Origin: Aquila chrysaetos chrysaetos
Taxonomy: Eukaryota; Chordata; Aves; Accipitriformes; Accipitridae
Assembly (NCBI RefSeq): GCF_900496995.4
Contig: NC_044006.1
Coordinates: 40,313,120-40,377,119 of the forward strand
Reading direction: 5' to 3'
Length of the DNA: 64,000 bases
The translations under genes and the position numbers were made by a program. The notes under the pieces are model-generated. The model worked only from the letters and a program-made list of their open reading frames with translations, was not told the origin of the DNA and searched no databases. Below are positions 37,201-47,560 of the stretch, piece by piece. Numbering within the stretch: position 1 is the stretch's first letter; each line of letters starts with the position of its first letter.

Positions 37201-40200
37201 CAAGCAAACAAAAAACAGTGAAGACTCCTCTCCTCTCCAAAACAGTAAAGTCCCCTCTCCCTTCTTTCAGTTTGGTTTAAGTCATACCCTGACATAACAT
37301 CTGAGGTTGAAAGTCTTGAGGCTTTCAAGGCATTTATTCCAGTGTTTCCAATTTAGAATAATTTTCTGCAGGTGCTCCCTATAATCTTTTTTGAGGTCCA
37401 GACTGACCAGCCTACAATAGCAGGGAATGATTCACCAGGCAGCTACTCAGAGAGTTATTTTTAGTTTTGGCAAGAGCTGGAATAAGCAGGCATATACTTT
37501 GCAAGTTTATTTGAAAAGTTCACTCTGTTTACTAAATATTTATTTTTTGCCCCAAACTTGCAATCCTTAGTAGTATCTGGAATAATATTAAGAAAATTGC
37601 ACTGCAACTGACGTAGCTGAGGTTGAACCTCATCTGCTTATTTACATTTATTTTGTCAATATGTCACTGCTTGCTTTTAAAAACAAACAGCACCTACTTT
37701 CTCAGCCGCCCTATTTCCTAAACTTACTTTCTGATGCATGATCTTTATAAAGGAGATGAGGAAAATACCTATATTAAGACTGCTGACAGACTTTTAATAA
37801 TTCAATGCACAGAAATGCACTATTGTTATCCTGAGCAAGTATTCTCCAATACAAAAGAAAGGTCGAACTTTCTCCACTTCAAGGGTTAAAAAAAATTAAC
37901 TTGGGTGCTCCATAATATGACGTCTTTTTCTGTATCAGCTTAATTCATTTACATGTGTATAGATTACTTAAAGCTTTATCTGATGCTCAGACTGAGAAAC
38001 AAGAGGACTATTTCTGCGCTGCAAGTTGGTTATGGCCAACGGGGCTTCTCACTCCTCGCTGCGGTACACGGGTCAGCACTAACCTGAAAATACTCCTGTG
38101 CGGCCCTTACACAGAGGGCGGGGAAAGTGAGACGAGGCAGGCAGCCCGTTTTCTCATGGCTCTAGTTTTTCAGCAGCTGCTATCAAATTCATTGAAGAAA
38201 GGATTTGACTGAGCAGGAAGATAGAATTACGTCTCCTTCCCACAGCTCAAGGTCAGGATAAAGATGGAGGATGGCTGCGAGCGAGTCATTTTATATACAT
38301 TTATTGACTTTGTATTCTGACCAAATTTCCAAGCTGAAAGTGCCATACACAAGGATTAAGACATAGCTAATATTTAGTCACATATTAACCAGTATTGATA
38401 TCGAATCTTAACAGCAGCCATCTGAACAGCATACCAAACTTCTTCTCAAATAAAACCCAAATCGGTAGGTATCTCGTGCCTAGGTAAAGACTTGCAACTA
38501 AAGCAAGACCTTTCCAAAGAGCACACAGAGGTTCACTGTAGGAAGAGGTAGCATGGAGGTGCAGGAGAGAGAGGAAACTGTATTTTCACAACAGTGTAAA
38601 GATTAAAAATGCAGAGAAGCATCTGCATGAGATGTATAAAACACTCCATACTCAGGCCTCTGGACAGTTCTGAGGAGCCAACTCTCACAGAGCTCACACT
38701 AAACCAGACGTAGGAGTAAGAAACACACCAGTGCACCACCTGCTTACTTGTTCTTCCATTTTGGACACACAAACATACAAAAAAGGTTCTTTGGGACCCA
38801 GAATACATACAGGCAGAATTTTTTTTGCCTGTAATAGATAGGAACATGTTGCCTTCCAAAGGCAGTATGACAACCCCTGCAGCAAAGCCACCCCTTTCTG
38901 CCTCCTCTCCCCCCACCCCAGGCTAAACCGTAGCTGAAGTACGGATCTTCTTCATCCGTTTCTCTATTCCCAGCTTTTAAACTCTCCTCCTTCTCTCTCA
39001 CACCCCTTCGTCTGAGGCTGGGTTTGCTCCAATTGCTTCTTCTCAGTGGAAGGATTTCAGATGCCCCTTGACTGAAGAGGCTCCACGTAAGAAAAGCATC
39101 TCCGAGGAGAAACTTCCAAGAGCTCGCCCCACAACCCCCCAGCTCTTTACTTGTTCAGCATGTAGTCAGGAATGTAAAAAGGCAGTCCAAAACCAGTACC
39201 ATGTAGTTTTACTAAATTAAATAAAAAAGCATATGTCTGCGCACTGGGTGGAAAAAAAAGCTTTTATGGAAATAGATTCGATGCTACAGTCCCTTTGTCC
39301 TTCAGTGTCTGAAGGATTAGCTGAGTAAAGAACCAGTAAGTACCTAAGCCAGCTAGGTTGTCTGAGTTTATCGCACAGGAGCTCTCAAAGTTCATTATAT
39401 ATTATTACACACACACTGAACCATGGGGCACTTGCCCAGCACCTACTGCATCATTTCAGTGATTGTCAGTGACTGGTTTAATCCATATTTTTACCTGGAA
39501 CTCAGCTGTCAGCTCTTGTATCCTTTCAGGTGGCTTTTTATTTTTAATTGACCTTAAATCATTCGTTACAACCAAACAAAATCATAACTGCATAATACTT
39601 GACTGCTAGGAAATAATTTTCAGTCCCTGCCACTATGTAGTATCTTATCTCACATTCAGAAAAAGTCTAAAACCATTTTAACAATATAAAGTATATCGTG
39701 AATGCATTTAAAATAAATAAATCAGTTGTTGCTACATCATCTACTATCAAGAAACGTGTAATTGCTGAGTGTTTTTAGCTGAGTTTGCTCTGTAAGGCAC
39801 AATACCAGTACAAACCTGGCTTATAGTTTACTTCATCCAAAAATCCAGGAGCTGTTAGAGGGAGCAGATAGCTGCCCGAGTTAAAGCACATTATCTTGCT
39901 ATCAAAAGAAATCCCGGGAATCTTTAACCTTGCTTCACCAGCCTCGGACACGGTAAACAGTAAAGAACATTTCCAGTGGTGCCCAAGCCTATTTCCACAT
40001 TAGGGGTACAACCCTGCCTGTGCTCGCCAGGCCTGGTCTCGTCTCCCAGGAGTATTTACATTTTATCACACAATTTCATCATCGGAGCTTCATTATGCCA
40101 GTTATCACCAGTTATGCAAAAATCATGTGTTCCCTGGGTAAACAGCGTGAATTGCTAGACGACAACCAGCCTCCCTCTGTAACAGAGCTACAGGAGACCC

Positions 40201-40640
40201 GCCTCTGAAACACCTGCTTATCATTACACGGTAACAAGAGGGAGAAAACCAGCACGGTCCTGCCTTTTGCATATTTAAATGCGATGTGATGTGGGGCACG
40301 GGCGAATGCAAGCGCCTGCCCCTCACCGTACCCCTCTTTTGACCCCCGCAGGGGGAGGAGGACGGGTTCACGGCGTGCCTGCTAACGGCAGGGCAGGAGC
40401 ACGTATGGCAGCGCCGAGGTCCTCGGCCCCGAAGTTAGATAAAAGCACTTAGTTCACCCTTCCTTCCGTAAGGCAGCGCGTGAGATGGGCGAGAGCAGCA
40501 AAGCACCTCCTTGGCCGGAGAGCTGAGAGGAGCGGGATCGCAGGCCTGAGAAGTCAGCGCCGCGGCTCCCGGCAAGGGCTGGCGGACAGTACAGAAACCC
40601 CCGCCTCGGCCCTGGGATAGCACCTGCGAGTCTGCTCACC
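34286..40640. other. Intergenic DNA between PRR15 3' end and the desert
   Basis: No gene recognised. It contains a 19-base C-run at 35582-35600, a short AAAC/AAGC-rich tract at 37191-37216 followed by two imperfect copies of a 25-bp CT-rich unit up to 37262, and a sequence near 35846 (GGCTCAGTTCTGCTCCCATT) resembling an old amniote repeat. Minus-strand open stretches near 38.5-39.0 kb overlap each other in different frames and match nothing known. GC rises from about 40.2 kb toward the PRR15 island. Confidence 0.55.
35582..35600 (+). repeat. 19-base C homopolymer
   Basis: An uninterrupted run of 19 C, followed by ACCTCCTCCTCG. On the minus strand it is a G-run. Such runs are unstable and often mis-sized in assemblies. 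Confidence 0.95.
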
Positions 40641-40664
40641 ACAGCACAGGGAGTGAGTGGGGTG

Positions 40665-40670
40665 TTTATT
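40665..40670 (-). terminator. PRR15: PRR15 polyadenylation signal AATAAA
   Basis: TTTATT on the plus strand gives AATAAA on the minus strand, about 295 bp after the PRR15 stop codon. Just downstream on the minus strand is a GT-rich stretch (TGTGCTGTGGTG), as expected for cleavage and polyadenylation. This predicts a short 3' UTR of roughly 310-320 nt. Confidence 0.65.
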
Positions 40671-40964
40671 AGTGTTATTTTGTTAAGACAATCACATCGT
40701 CCCGTCATCCGGGGCTCGGGTCTCGGCGGCGTTCGTGTAACGCAGCTCGCGGTTCACTCGTCTGGCGGAGGTGCTGGGCTCCCCGCGGTGTCCGGTCAGG
40801 GCTGGGGAGGCCGCTGCCACGCGCCGCCGCGTCGCCCACGGGGCCGAGCGAGGCCAAGCCCAGCTGCGGGGCAGCCGCGGGCTCCGGCCACCCGTCCCGC
40901 CGGCCACCCGTCCGGTGGCGGCTCCTCACAGGGCCGCGGCTCCGCGGGGCGAAGCCCTCCTGGG

Positions 40965-41339
40965 CTACTCGCCCCCTTGGGCGGCACGGCCCGGGGCGCC
41001 GCCGCCGCCGTCGAAGACCTCGGGGCTGTCGGCCAGCAGCGAGGTGCGCACCTTCCGCCTCTCCTTGAAGCGGCCCGAGTGGGAGACGCGGAGGCTCCGG
41101 CGGTTGCCGCCGCCCGCCCCCGCGGCCTCGCCGCCGCCGAAGGGGGGCGGCTGCTCCTCCCGGCCGCCGGGGCTGGAGGGGGCTGCGGGGGCCTCGGTGG
41201 CGGCGGCGGCGGGGGGCGGCGGGGCGGCCGCCGCTTCCTTGTGCTTCTTCTTGCTGGTCAGCGACTTCCACCAGGGCCCCGCCGAGCTGCCCTTCACGCC
41301 GGCGCGGGGGGCGGCGGTGGCCGCGGCGCTGTCCGCCAT
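40965..41339 (-). CDS. PRR15: Proline-rich protein 15 (PRR15)
   Basis: The 124-residue product has the two signatures of the PRR15 family. An N-terminal GPWWKSLTSKKKHKE segment lies at residues 21-35, and a basic NRRSLRVSHSGRFKERRKVR segment at residues 79-98 is followed by TSLL. Between and around them it is low-complexity, rich in Ala, Pro and Gly, so mostly disordered. The mammalian protein is about 129 residues, so the length fits. The ATG at 41339 begins MADS as in the family, is in good Kozak context (G at -3, G at +4), and lies 9 nt after a strong 3' splice site; the frame open further upstream to 41912 is a GC artefact. PRR15 is described as a nuclear protein linked to development and trophoblast function; no enzymatic role is known. 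It lies downstream of CHN2 on the same strand, as in human. The Ala/Gly-rich spacer appears expanded and Pro-poor relative to mammals. Confidence 0.93.
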   Translation of the reverse strand: MADSAAATAAPRAGVKGSSAGPWWKSLTSKKKHKEAAAAPPPPAAAATEAPAAPSSPGGREEQPPPFGGGEAAGAGGGNRRSLRVSHSGRFKERRKVRTSLLADSPEVFDGGGGAPGRAAQGGE

Positions 41340-41348
41340 CTCGGGCTC

Positions 41349-42171
41349 CTGCGGTGGGGGGGAAGAGAGCGAGGGCAGGCTGGCAGCCTGGCACGCCGCC
41401 ACCCCGCCCGCCGGGGCCCCTCCGCCGCTCGGGCCGGCGCCGGGTCCAGCTGAAGGCGGCGGGGACCCCTCTTCCCCAGCACAGGGGAGGGAGGGAGGCA
41501 GGCAGCCCCCCGGCCCTAACACGGGCAGCGCTGCTGGGGAGGTCTGCCCTTCGCCCCGGGAGCAGCCGAGCAGGGACAGGCAGCCGGGTGGGCGCGGGGG
41601 GAGGATTTTGCGCTTTGCCCCCGGCCGAGCCCCGGTGACAGGCTCTGAAACGCCACCGCGCCTTCCCCTGCGCGGCTGACAGAGTTGGAGGTAGATAACG
41701 CCCCGGAGCTGAGCCGCGGGACCCGCTCCCTGCGCTCGCCGCCCCCCCGCAGCCCAGAAGCGGACCCCGAGGCCCGGTACCTTGGGGCTTCTCCCTCCCC
41801 GCGGGCCGGGGCCGGGAGCCCGCGTACCTCCTGCGGGCTCCTGCGACGGGCCGCCGCTCGCTCCCCCCCGCCCCCCGCCGGCTCCCGGCGCAACAGGTAC
41901 GGGAGGCGACACTGACCTGCGGGCCGCCCGCCCGCCCGCTGCGGGAGCGCTCTCCTTCTCCCTCGGGGAAGCGCGACCGCTTCTCCCTCCGCACGCCCCT
42001 ACGACTCCATCGCCGCGGCAGGGAAGCAGGGAGGAGGGCGGGGAGCGGCGGCTGGGCTGGCCTGGGCTGGGCTGTGCGGCGCGGCGGCAGGTGGCGGCCG
42101 GCCCCGCGGCTCGCCCCCGTGGGCGGGGCGGCGGCCCGGCCGGCCCCGGGGCCGGGGCGGCTGCCGCTCAC
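41349..42171 (-). other. PRR15: Predicted PRR15 intron in the 5' UTR
   Basis: On the minus strand a strong donor CAG|GTGAGC sits at 42172/42171. A strong acceptor (pyrimidine-rich CTCTCTTCCCCCCCACCGCAG before GAGCCCGAG) sits at 41349/41348, giving an 823-bp intron that ends 9 nt before the start codon. Mammalian PRR15 also has a non-coding first exon. Other GT sites in the island (for example GCAG|GTCAGT near 41915) could serve as alternative donors. Confidence 0.55.
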
Positions 42172-42340
42172 CTGCCCGGCTGCCGCGGGGCGGGGCGGGG
42201 GAGCGGCGGCGGGGTGCGGCGGCGGGTCCTCGGCGCTGCCGGGAGGGGGTTGTGGGGCGCGGGAGGGTCGGTGTCCCCCGGGAGGGACACCCGGCGGTGA
42301 AGAGGCAGGGAGGAGGAGGAGGAGCGAGCCTTAGTGCAGG
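42172..42340 (-). other. PRR15: Predicted non-coding first exon of PRR15
   Basis: The minus-strand sequence before the donor at 42172 is GC-rich and pyrimidine-rich and contains no ATG-initiated frame of note. The 3' edge is set by the donor; the 5' edge (transcription start) is only an estimate from where the CpG island ends. Confidence 0.4.
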
Positions 42341-42350
42341 TGAGGCGGCA

Positions 42351-44022
42351 CCGTCAGCGCCTAATGAAATGCGGGGCTACCGGATGGTGGCGGATGCGGT
42401 GTTGTCAGCGTGCGTGGCTGAAACGGTAACGCGTCTGGTCTGTGCCCATGGCGGATGCGCGTTGGTGAATATTTTGTAGCCGTGAGGAAAAGAGAATTGT
42501 CTTTAGTGGCCCATCTTTAAAAAATGAATGTAGCTGACACACTAAGAGAGGCAGTGCCGTCTAATATTTATACTTGAACTGGCTTAGAATGGGGACTTTG
42601 AATTTCTGGGCGATGATGGACATATGGCCATACAAATGTCTTTACCTTTTTTTATTCATCCAGAAAGGAGAAAAAAGATTTGCTTGTACCACACGGTCTG
42701 TTAAAAATGGTGATTTGTTCTTTGGAGAGCTACGCCATGTAATAGGCATTTGATCCCTAACACCCCTCCCATCAGCTGCACCGTCAGTTACTCGAGGATG
42801 CCTGTGATCGTGGGGAGGAGTTCATGAAAGCAGTGGTATTTCAGCCTCAACTTCTTTTGCAGATCAACTTCTGCTACTTGCAGCTTCCCTGATAGCCCGT
42901 AAAGATAAGATGTACGGAAATCGGTGAATGCAGGTGACTGAGGGAGAGGAGCCTGCGGTGTGCACTTATATTACCACCTGTAGATTGCTCTCTTCGAACC
43001 CAAAGGCTTTTGGATAGGGAAGCATGCATGCACACACACTTGAAAGTACTCTAAACTGTCTATCATACTAATTAATAACAGTAGCAAAACATCTCTCCTA
43101 TGGAATAAAATGGTAACTTCCAGTGAGAAAACATGGCCTTTACATTCCCTTCTAATGAGTAAGCAACTAATATTTTCTAAGATGCATAGCACCAGGGCAT
43201 CAGGCTCTCTTGGGCTAAGGACAGAAACAGACCACAGGGTCAAGCTTCCCCTAGTGAGTGTGACCCACTGCTTTGCTACTCATTTGTATCTATACAGAAA
43301 GAGAACACCAGCATTTCTCCCCATCTTGTGTCCCAGGCAAGTGCCTGGGAAAAAGGGAATTTATGGAGAAATAAAGGTAATTATTATTTTTTAAAAGCCC
43401 TTTTCACAAAAATATTACTGGTTGACATTTATAGCTTCCATTCTGGTTGTAGGCTTATACAAAACATTTGCCACCGTATTACTTTTTTATATTATTTTGA
43501 TTACTGTAGACCTGACCTCTTAGGTCACATCGTGCCAAACTTACATCAAATCAGTGTGTTTTTTTCAGTTAAGCCTGTTTCAAAGAATCTTACAATGGAA
43601 ACGATTTGTCCCTTTTGACACTGCACTGAAAGCACGGTCTACTGAAAAGAGACAGGCAGGTTGGAAAGCTTTTAAGAGACGTGCAAGTGGGAGCGTGCTG
43701 CCTGCATGCGTGTGTGGTGGCGCAGGAGGACAGCTATGAATCAGTCACAACACGCTGTTCCACAAGATTGTCACTAAGGTTAGTGTTTATATAAAAACAA
43801 CTCTGACAGTGAAAATGTATGTTCTGCCCCTTTCTTACTGCAAAAGTACTTGTTGCGTTCCTTCAGTATGCATATATTTACAGCGTTGATACAAAAAGGA
43901 AAGTAAAATAACCCATTGAATCTTTCAATGCATAGAAGTTAGATACTATATTCACTTAATAAGACTGCTGCAGTTAAATTCTGTCCTGTCTTTGCAGGAG
44001 GAGAGGGTACAAATTAGTGGGG
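42351..44022. other. PRR15 upstream flank, nothing recognised
   Basis: Composition falls back to AT-rich after the CpG island. Short open stretches on both strands (near 43.0-43.7 kb) have no recognisable product. Promoter-proximal elements of PRR15 may lie here, but no specific site is convincing. Confidence 0.5.
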
Positions 44023-44078
44023 TGTCATGGTTTAACCTCAGCCAGCAACTAAGCACCACACAGCAGCTCGCTCACTAG
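44023..44078 (-). mobile_element. Short end fragment of an avian ERVL-type LTR
   Basis: TGTCATGGTTTAACCTCAGC and about 36 bases after it are nearly the reverse complement of the last bases of the solo LTR at 15158, including CAGCAACTAAGCACCACA. Only the 3'-terminal 55 or so bases of an LTR remain, in minus orientation. The fragment ends at about the point where the tandem array begins. It is too short to show a target duplication. Confidence 0.8.
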
Positions 44079-44159
44079 AGTGGATGTGCAGGATTCTAGC
44101 AGATGCCCCAGTACACTGCAAAATAAAACTGTAGGGCCTTTTCTCCTACATTGTAACAT

Positions 44160-47100
44160 GCTCCTTTTGTGTAGGATTGGACCACACAGACATCAGGTCT
44201 CTTCACAATTCTGCAGGCTCTCCAAAATTCAGAAATGCCCCGGTATTCTCAAGATTTAGATTCTCAAAGACTAACTTTAATATCAGCTCTCAAAGTAATC
44301 TTAAAACACCGAAACTGTTACTGCAGTGAAAAGAAAGAAAGAAAAAAAAAGCGTTTGTTGCACTTCCCACTGTCCTTTTTCCAAACTTTGCAGACCCTAC
44401 TCTGTTCAAGTCGAAACTGAGCTCTGGAAACCTTAGATTACCAAACCATGCCCTTACCTAATTGTGTTGAAGGGACTCATCTCTACTTGCAGGAGAAGAG
44501 AGGCACCGTCCACTGCAGACATCAGCCTTCCCGACACCGTGGACCACACAGTGTCCAGCTGCGCTCTGGAACCTTTTGATTTCCATGACATAACAGCAAC
44601 TTTAACCCTGATATTAAATGCAGTCATAATTATACCGAGGGGATCCAATGATGCCCTCAGAAGCATAAAGGGGACTAGTGAATATTGCTATCAGATCTCT
44701 TTATTTACCCTGAAGCCCCAGACCATCCAGCAAACATATTGGACTTTTGAAACTTGGAATTCTCAAATGCTAACCTTAAGGCCGAGGACATGTTTGAGCC
44801 TACTGTAGAAAAGAACATACGGCACTGGCACCTAGAAAGAGCAGAGCTCTTCTTGGGTCCGTGTTCCCAGCAATATTCAACAGCATGTTTGATTCTTCAA
44901 GTTTCAATTCTTAAACTCTAACCCTAACCTGACATACAACTGAGGAATTGACCTGTAGAAAGAAAATTGCAACAGTGATACCTGCTGGCACAAGTGGGTC
45001 TTTTGGCATTTAGCATTAAAATCAGTTCCTGAAACTCCTAGATCTCAAAGCCTTAATGTCACCTTAATTTAAACCAAGGAACCTCTGTGTACGGGAAAAG
45101 ACCACACAAAGAATTGGCTCCCATGTGCATCAGGCTGTCTACTCAGAAGAAGCCAGCAGTAACTTCAGTTCTTCTAGCTTTAGATTTTCAAGTGCTAGCA
45201 GCACCTCAAACCTTAGCCTTTACCATAACCACAGGAAGGACTCCAACGGTTTTATAAAGGGGAAGAACATTTTCCCTGTTCACACCAGGCTGTTGCTTAA
45301 GGCTGGAGGGCTGCAGCATCCACACCCAGGCTATGCTGTCCTGCCAAAAAGAATAGAGCCAGGGAGTGAGTTTGAACCCTGCACCTGGTGAATTGGCTCT
45401 ATTGTTAGTGGCGACTCCCTGGCATGATTTTGGCCTCAGTGAATACCCACTGGTCAGGCATGATTTCGAGGCAGTAAGAGTGAAGGATTATTCCCCTTAG
45501 GCAGAATGGATGAAACTACACCAGTTTGTCCCCCTCCATAGTCCTCCAGCTTTACTGCAATAGGTTTTGCACCCTCAAACACTTCAGTACACAACCACTC
45601 CTCGTGCAACAGTCTAGGACATGCATTGTACTGTCTCAGCCTCAGAGTATGAAAACACCAGTTTAATGGGCTGCGACACAGCCCTTGCATTATTACAGGT
45701 GCTAAATCACAATTTTTGATTCAGTGCCTCTAGAGAAACAAAAACTTTGAAAGACCACAGGTGACGCCATGGGCCCCTGAGACGACCTCAGTCAAGTACA
45801 ATGTAATGTGGAAAGGACAAGACCGCGCCGTTTGGCATGGGAGAGGTCCTTGACCCCATTTTATTGACTGACACAGATGTAGTCTTAAATTTTTTAATCT
45901 TACCTCCAACGCTAGCATGGACTTAATAGCCTTACTTAATGGGCCCTAACAGTAGCTCTATGAAGGGAACTAGTCCCGTAGTGGAATGCAAGACGTTAGC
46001 TTAGTGCTAGTGCTCATCCTCCTTCAATGGGAAGTTCAGCTTCAGGAATAAATCTGTCTCAGAACACAACAGATTCTGAAACTTTACCTTAACGATACCC
46101 ATAACTATAAGGAAGGCCCCAAACTTCATCAAAACAGACCATAAACACAGCTCCTCAAACTTTCAATTCCCAGCCAGCCACCAGCCTTTTCTTGTACCCC
46201 ACGAATTAATCCACACAGCAGAAGCAAACAGAAGAGTGTAGGCCACTAACACCAGCCCTTTTCTTACATTTGTATATCCAGCAGCAAACTCAGTCTGATT
46301 CTTTGAACTCCAAATTCTAACCTCATCTTCTCTCTCACCCTTACAGTATTTGAAGATAAAACTAAGGTCCTGTTCCTACACCAGAACAGAAAAATACAGG
46401 TATTTGTGATTGTTGACACCAGTACCCTTCCTAGCTCTGCAGGCCTTGCCAAAAAATCAGTTCATCCAATATCCATACTCTTAACTAGAGAACCCACACA
46501 TTCAATAGAAAGACAGAGTTGATCATTATTGATACCAGCACACTGCAGTTTTTGCAACTTCAGTAACAACTGGAAATCTAGGCTTTAGATTTCCAAAGTC
46601 TGTCCCCAGTTCCTACCTTAATTGTAACTGTAAGCCTCATGTCTAGAACAACAAAAACCCCACCATAAATAACTGTCCCTTATTGACATCAGCCCTATTC
46701 CTAATACTGAGGGCTGTGCAACATGCAGTAACAATACCGGTTCCTCAATATTTGGATTCCGAACCTAACCCTGTTACCTTGTTACGAATACCTATGGACC
46801 CCAGTCTCCTAATGTTCTTGGGCAGCAGCATGTGGTAAATAATATGGATCTTCATGCACATTGGCCATATCCATACCTGCCCTATAGTAGAACAGAAAAT
46901 AAGGTATTTTCAAATATTGCCAGCAATTTATGTTCTTCAAGATCTACAGTTCCAAACCCTACAGCTAACCCTACTCCTCATTCTAACCTTCATCTTAGTA
47001 GTAATAAATGGCTCCTACTTTCACGAAATGAGAGAATGCTTTGACCCCCCCCCCTCGTCAGGCCCTGCAGAGCCCTGCAGTGAAGGCAGCTTCCAGTGGT

Positions 47101-47560
47101 AAGCTTGGTCTCTGCCATCCCCAAGTCTACTGTAAACTGAAACCTGACAGTTTCTCTACTTACAACCTACTGCTGATTTCTAGCTTATAAAGCACTGGCT
47201 CCAACTGACACAAGCTTTCTTCCTAACTGCAGTCCTTACAACATCCTGCAATAATCCAGGTCCTTCAGGCTTTGAACTCCCAGGCCTGGCGCTAGCTGTA
47301 GCATCAGCATAATTTCATCCAGAATACCATGCCTTCAGAGAAAGATAATGTAAAGTATGGCCCCCACGTAAGACCCATTGATGTCCTAAATCTGCAAGCC
47401 CTAGAGCGTTCAGCAGTAATCATGGTTCCCTAAGGTTCAGATTTCTGAATCTTAACCATGATCTTTACTTTAATCAAGGAATTAATCTCTACAGCCAAAG
47501 AACATAAAACATATTGACGATCTCACTCTTATCTCCGTGAGCCCTATAGTCCTTCATTCC
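44160..47560. repeat. Decayed tandem repeat array, unit roughly 140-180 bp
   Basis: The same order of motifs recurs: a CTGCAGGCC-like start, a CAGCAATAATC-like box, GTTCTTCAAG-like, TTTGAATTCCCAAACTC-like, then TAACCCTAACC-like, and later TTGACACCAGCCCT-like. Examples of the start box lie at 44211, 44389, 46437, 47227 and 47392; the core is recognisable also near 44560, 44720, 44865, 45010, 45145, 46277, 46553, 46712 and 46920. Neighbouring spacings fall between about 140 and 180 bp (44211 to 44389 is 178; 47227 to 47392 is 165). Copies are roughly 60-70% alike by eye, so the array is old. The clearest telomere-like core is CTCTAACCCTAACC at 44917-44930. Between about 45330 and 46010 the pattern is weak or interrupted. 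There is no conserved reading frame across units. I do not recognise the unit as a named satellite. Confidence 0.6.

Larger units (their letters stand above)
40690..42350. promoter_or_regulatory. PRR15: CpG island covering PRR15 and its promoter
   Basis: About 1.6 kb of extremely GC- and CpG-rich DNA within AT-rich surroundings. It spans the whole PRR15 coding exon, the predicted intron and the predicted first exon, with several GGGCGG/CCGCCC-type boxes near 42120-42200. No TATA box is evident, which fits a CpG-island promoter. Because stop codons are rare at this GC content, long open stretches appear on both strands here (for example 40771-41679 plus); they are composition artefacts. Confidence 0.8.

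Noticed and set aside
40771-41679. 302-codon open stretch on the plus strand across the PRR15 island
   Set aside because: It is antisense to PRR15 in extreme-GC DNA where stops are rare, and its product is Pro/Ala/Arg low-complexity without a known domain. The PRR15 frame explains the coding signal.
40965-41912. PRR15 start further upstream (315-codon form)
   Set aside because: The in-frame extension is low-complexity and crosses a strong splice acceptor 9 nt before the MADS start, which matches the family start.
40705-42171. 488-codon minus-strand open stretch
   Set aside because: It is in a different frame from PRR15 and runs through the predicted intron and exons. Arg/Gly/Pro-rich composition marks it as a GC artefact.
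45125-45391. Serine-rich 88-codon plus-strand open stretch
   Set aside because: It lies in the decayed tandem array and other units do not keep the frame, so it is a by-product of the repeat.
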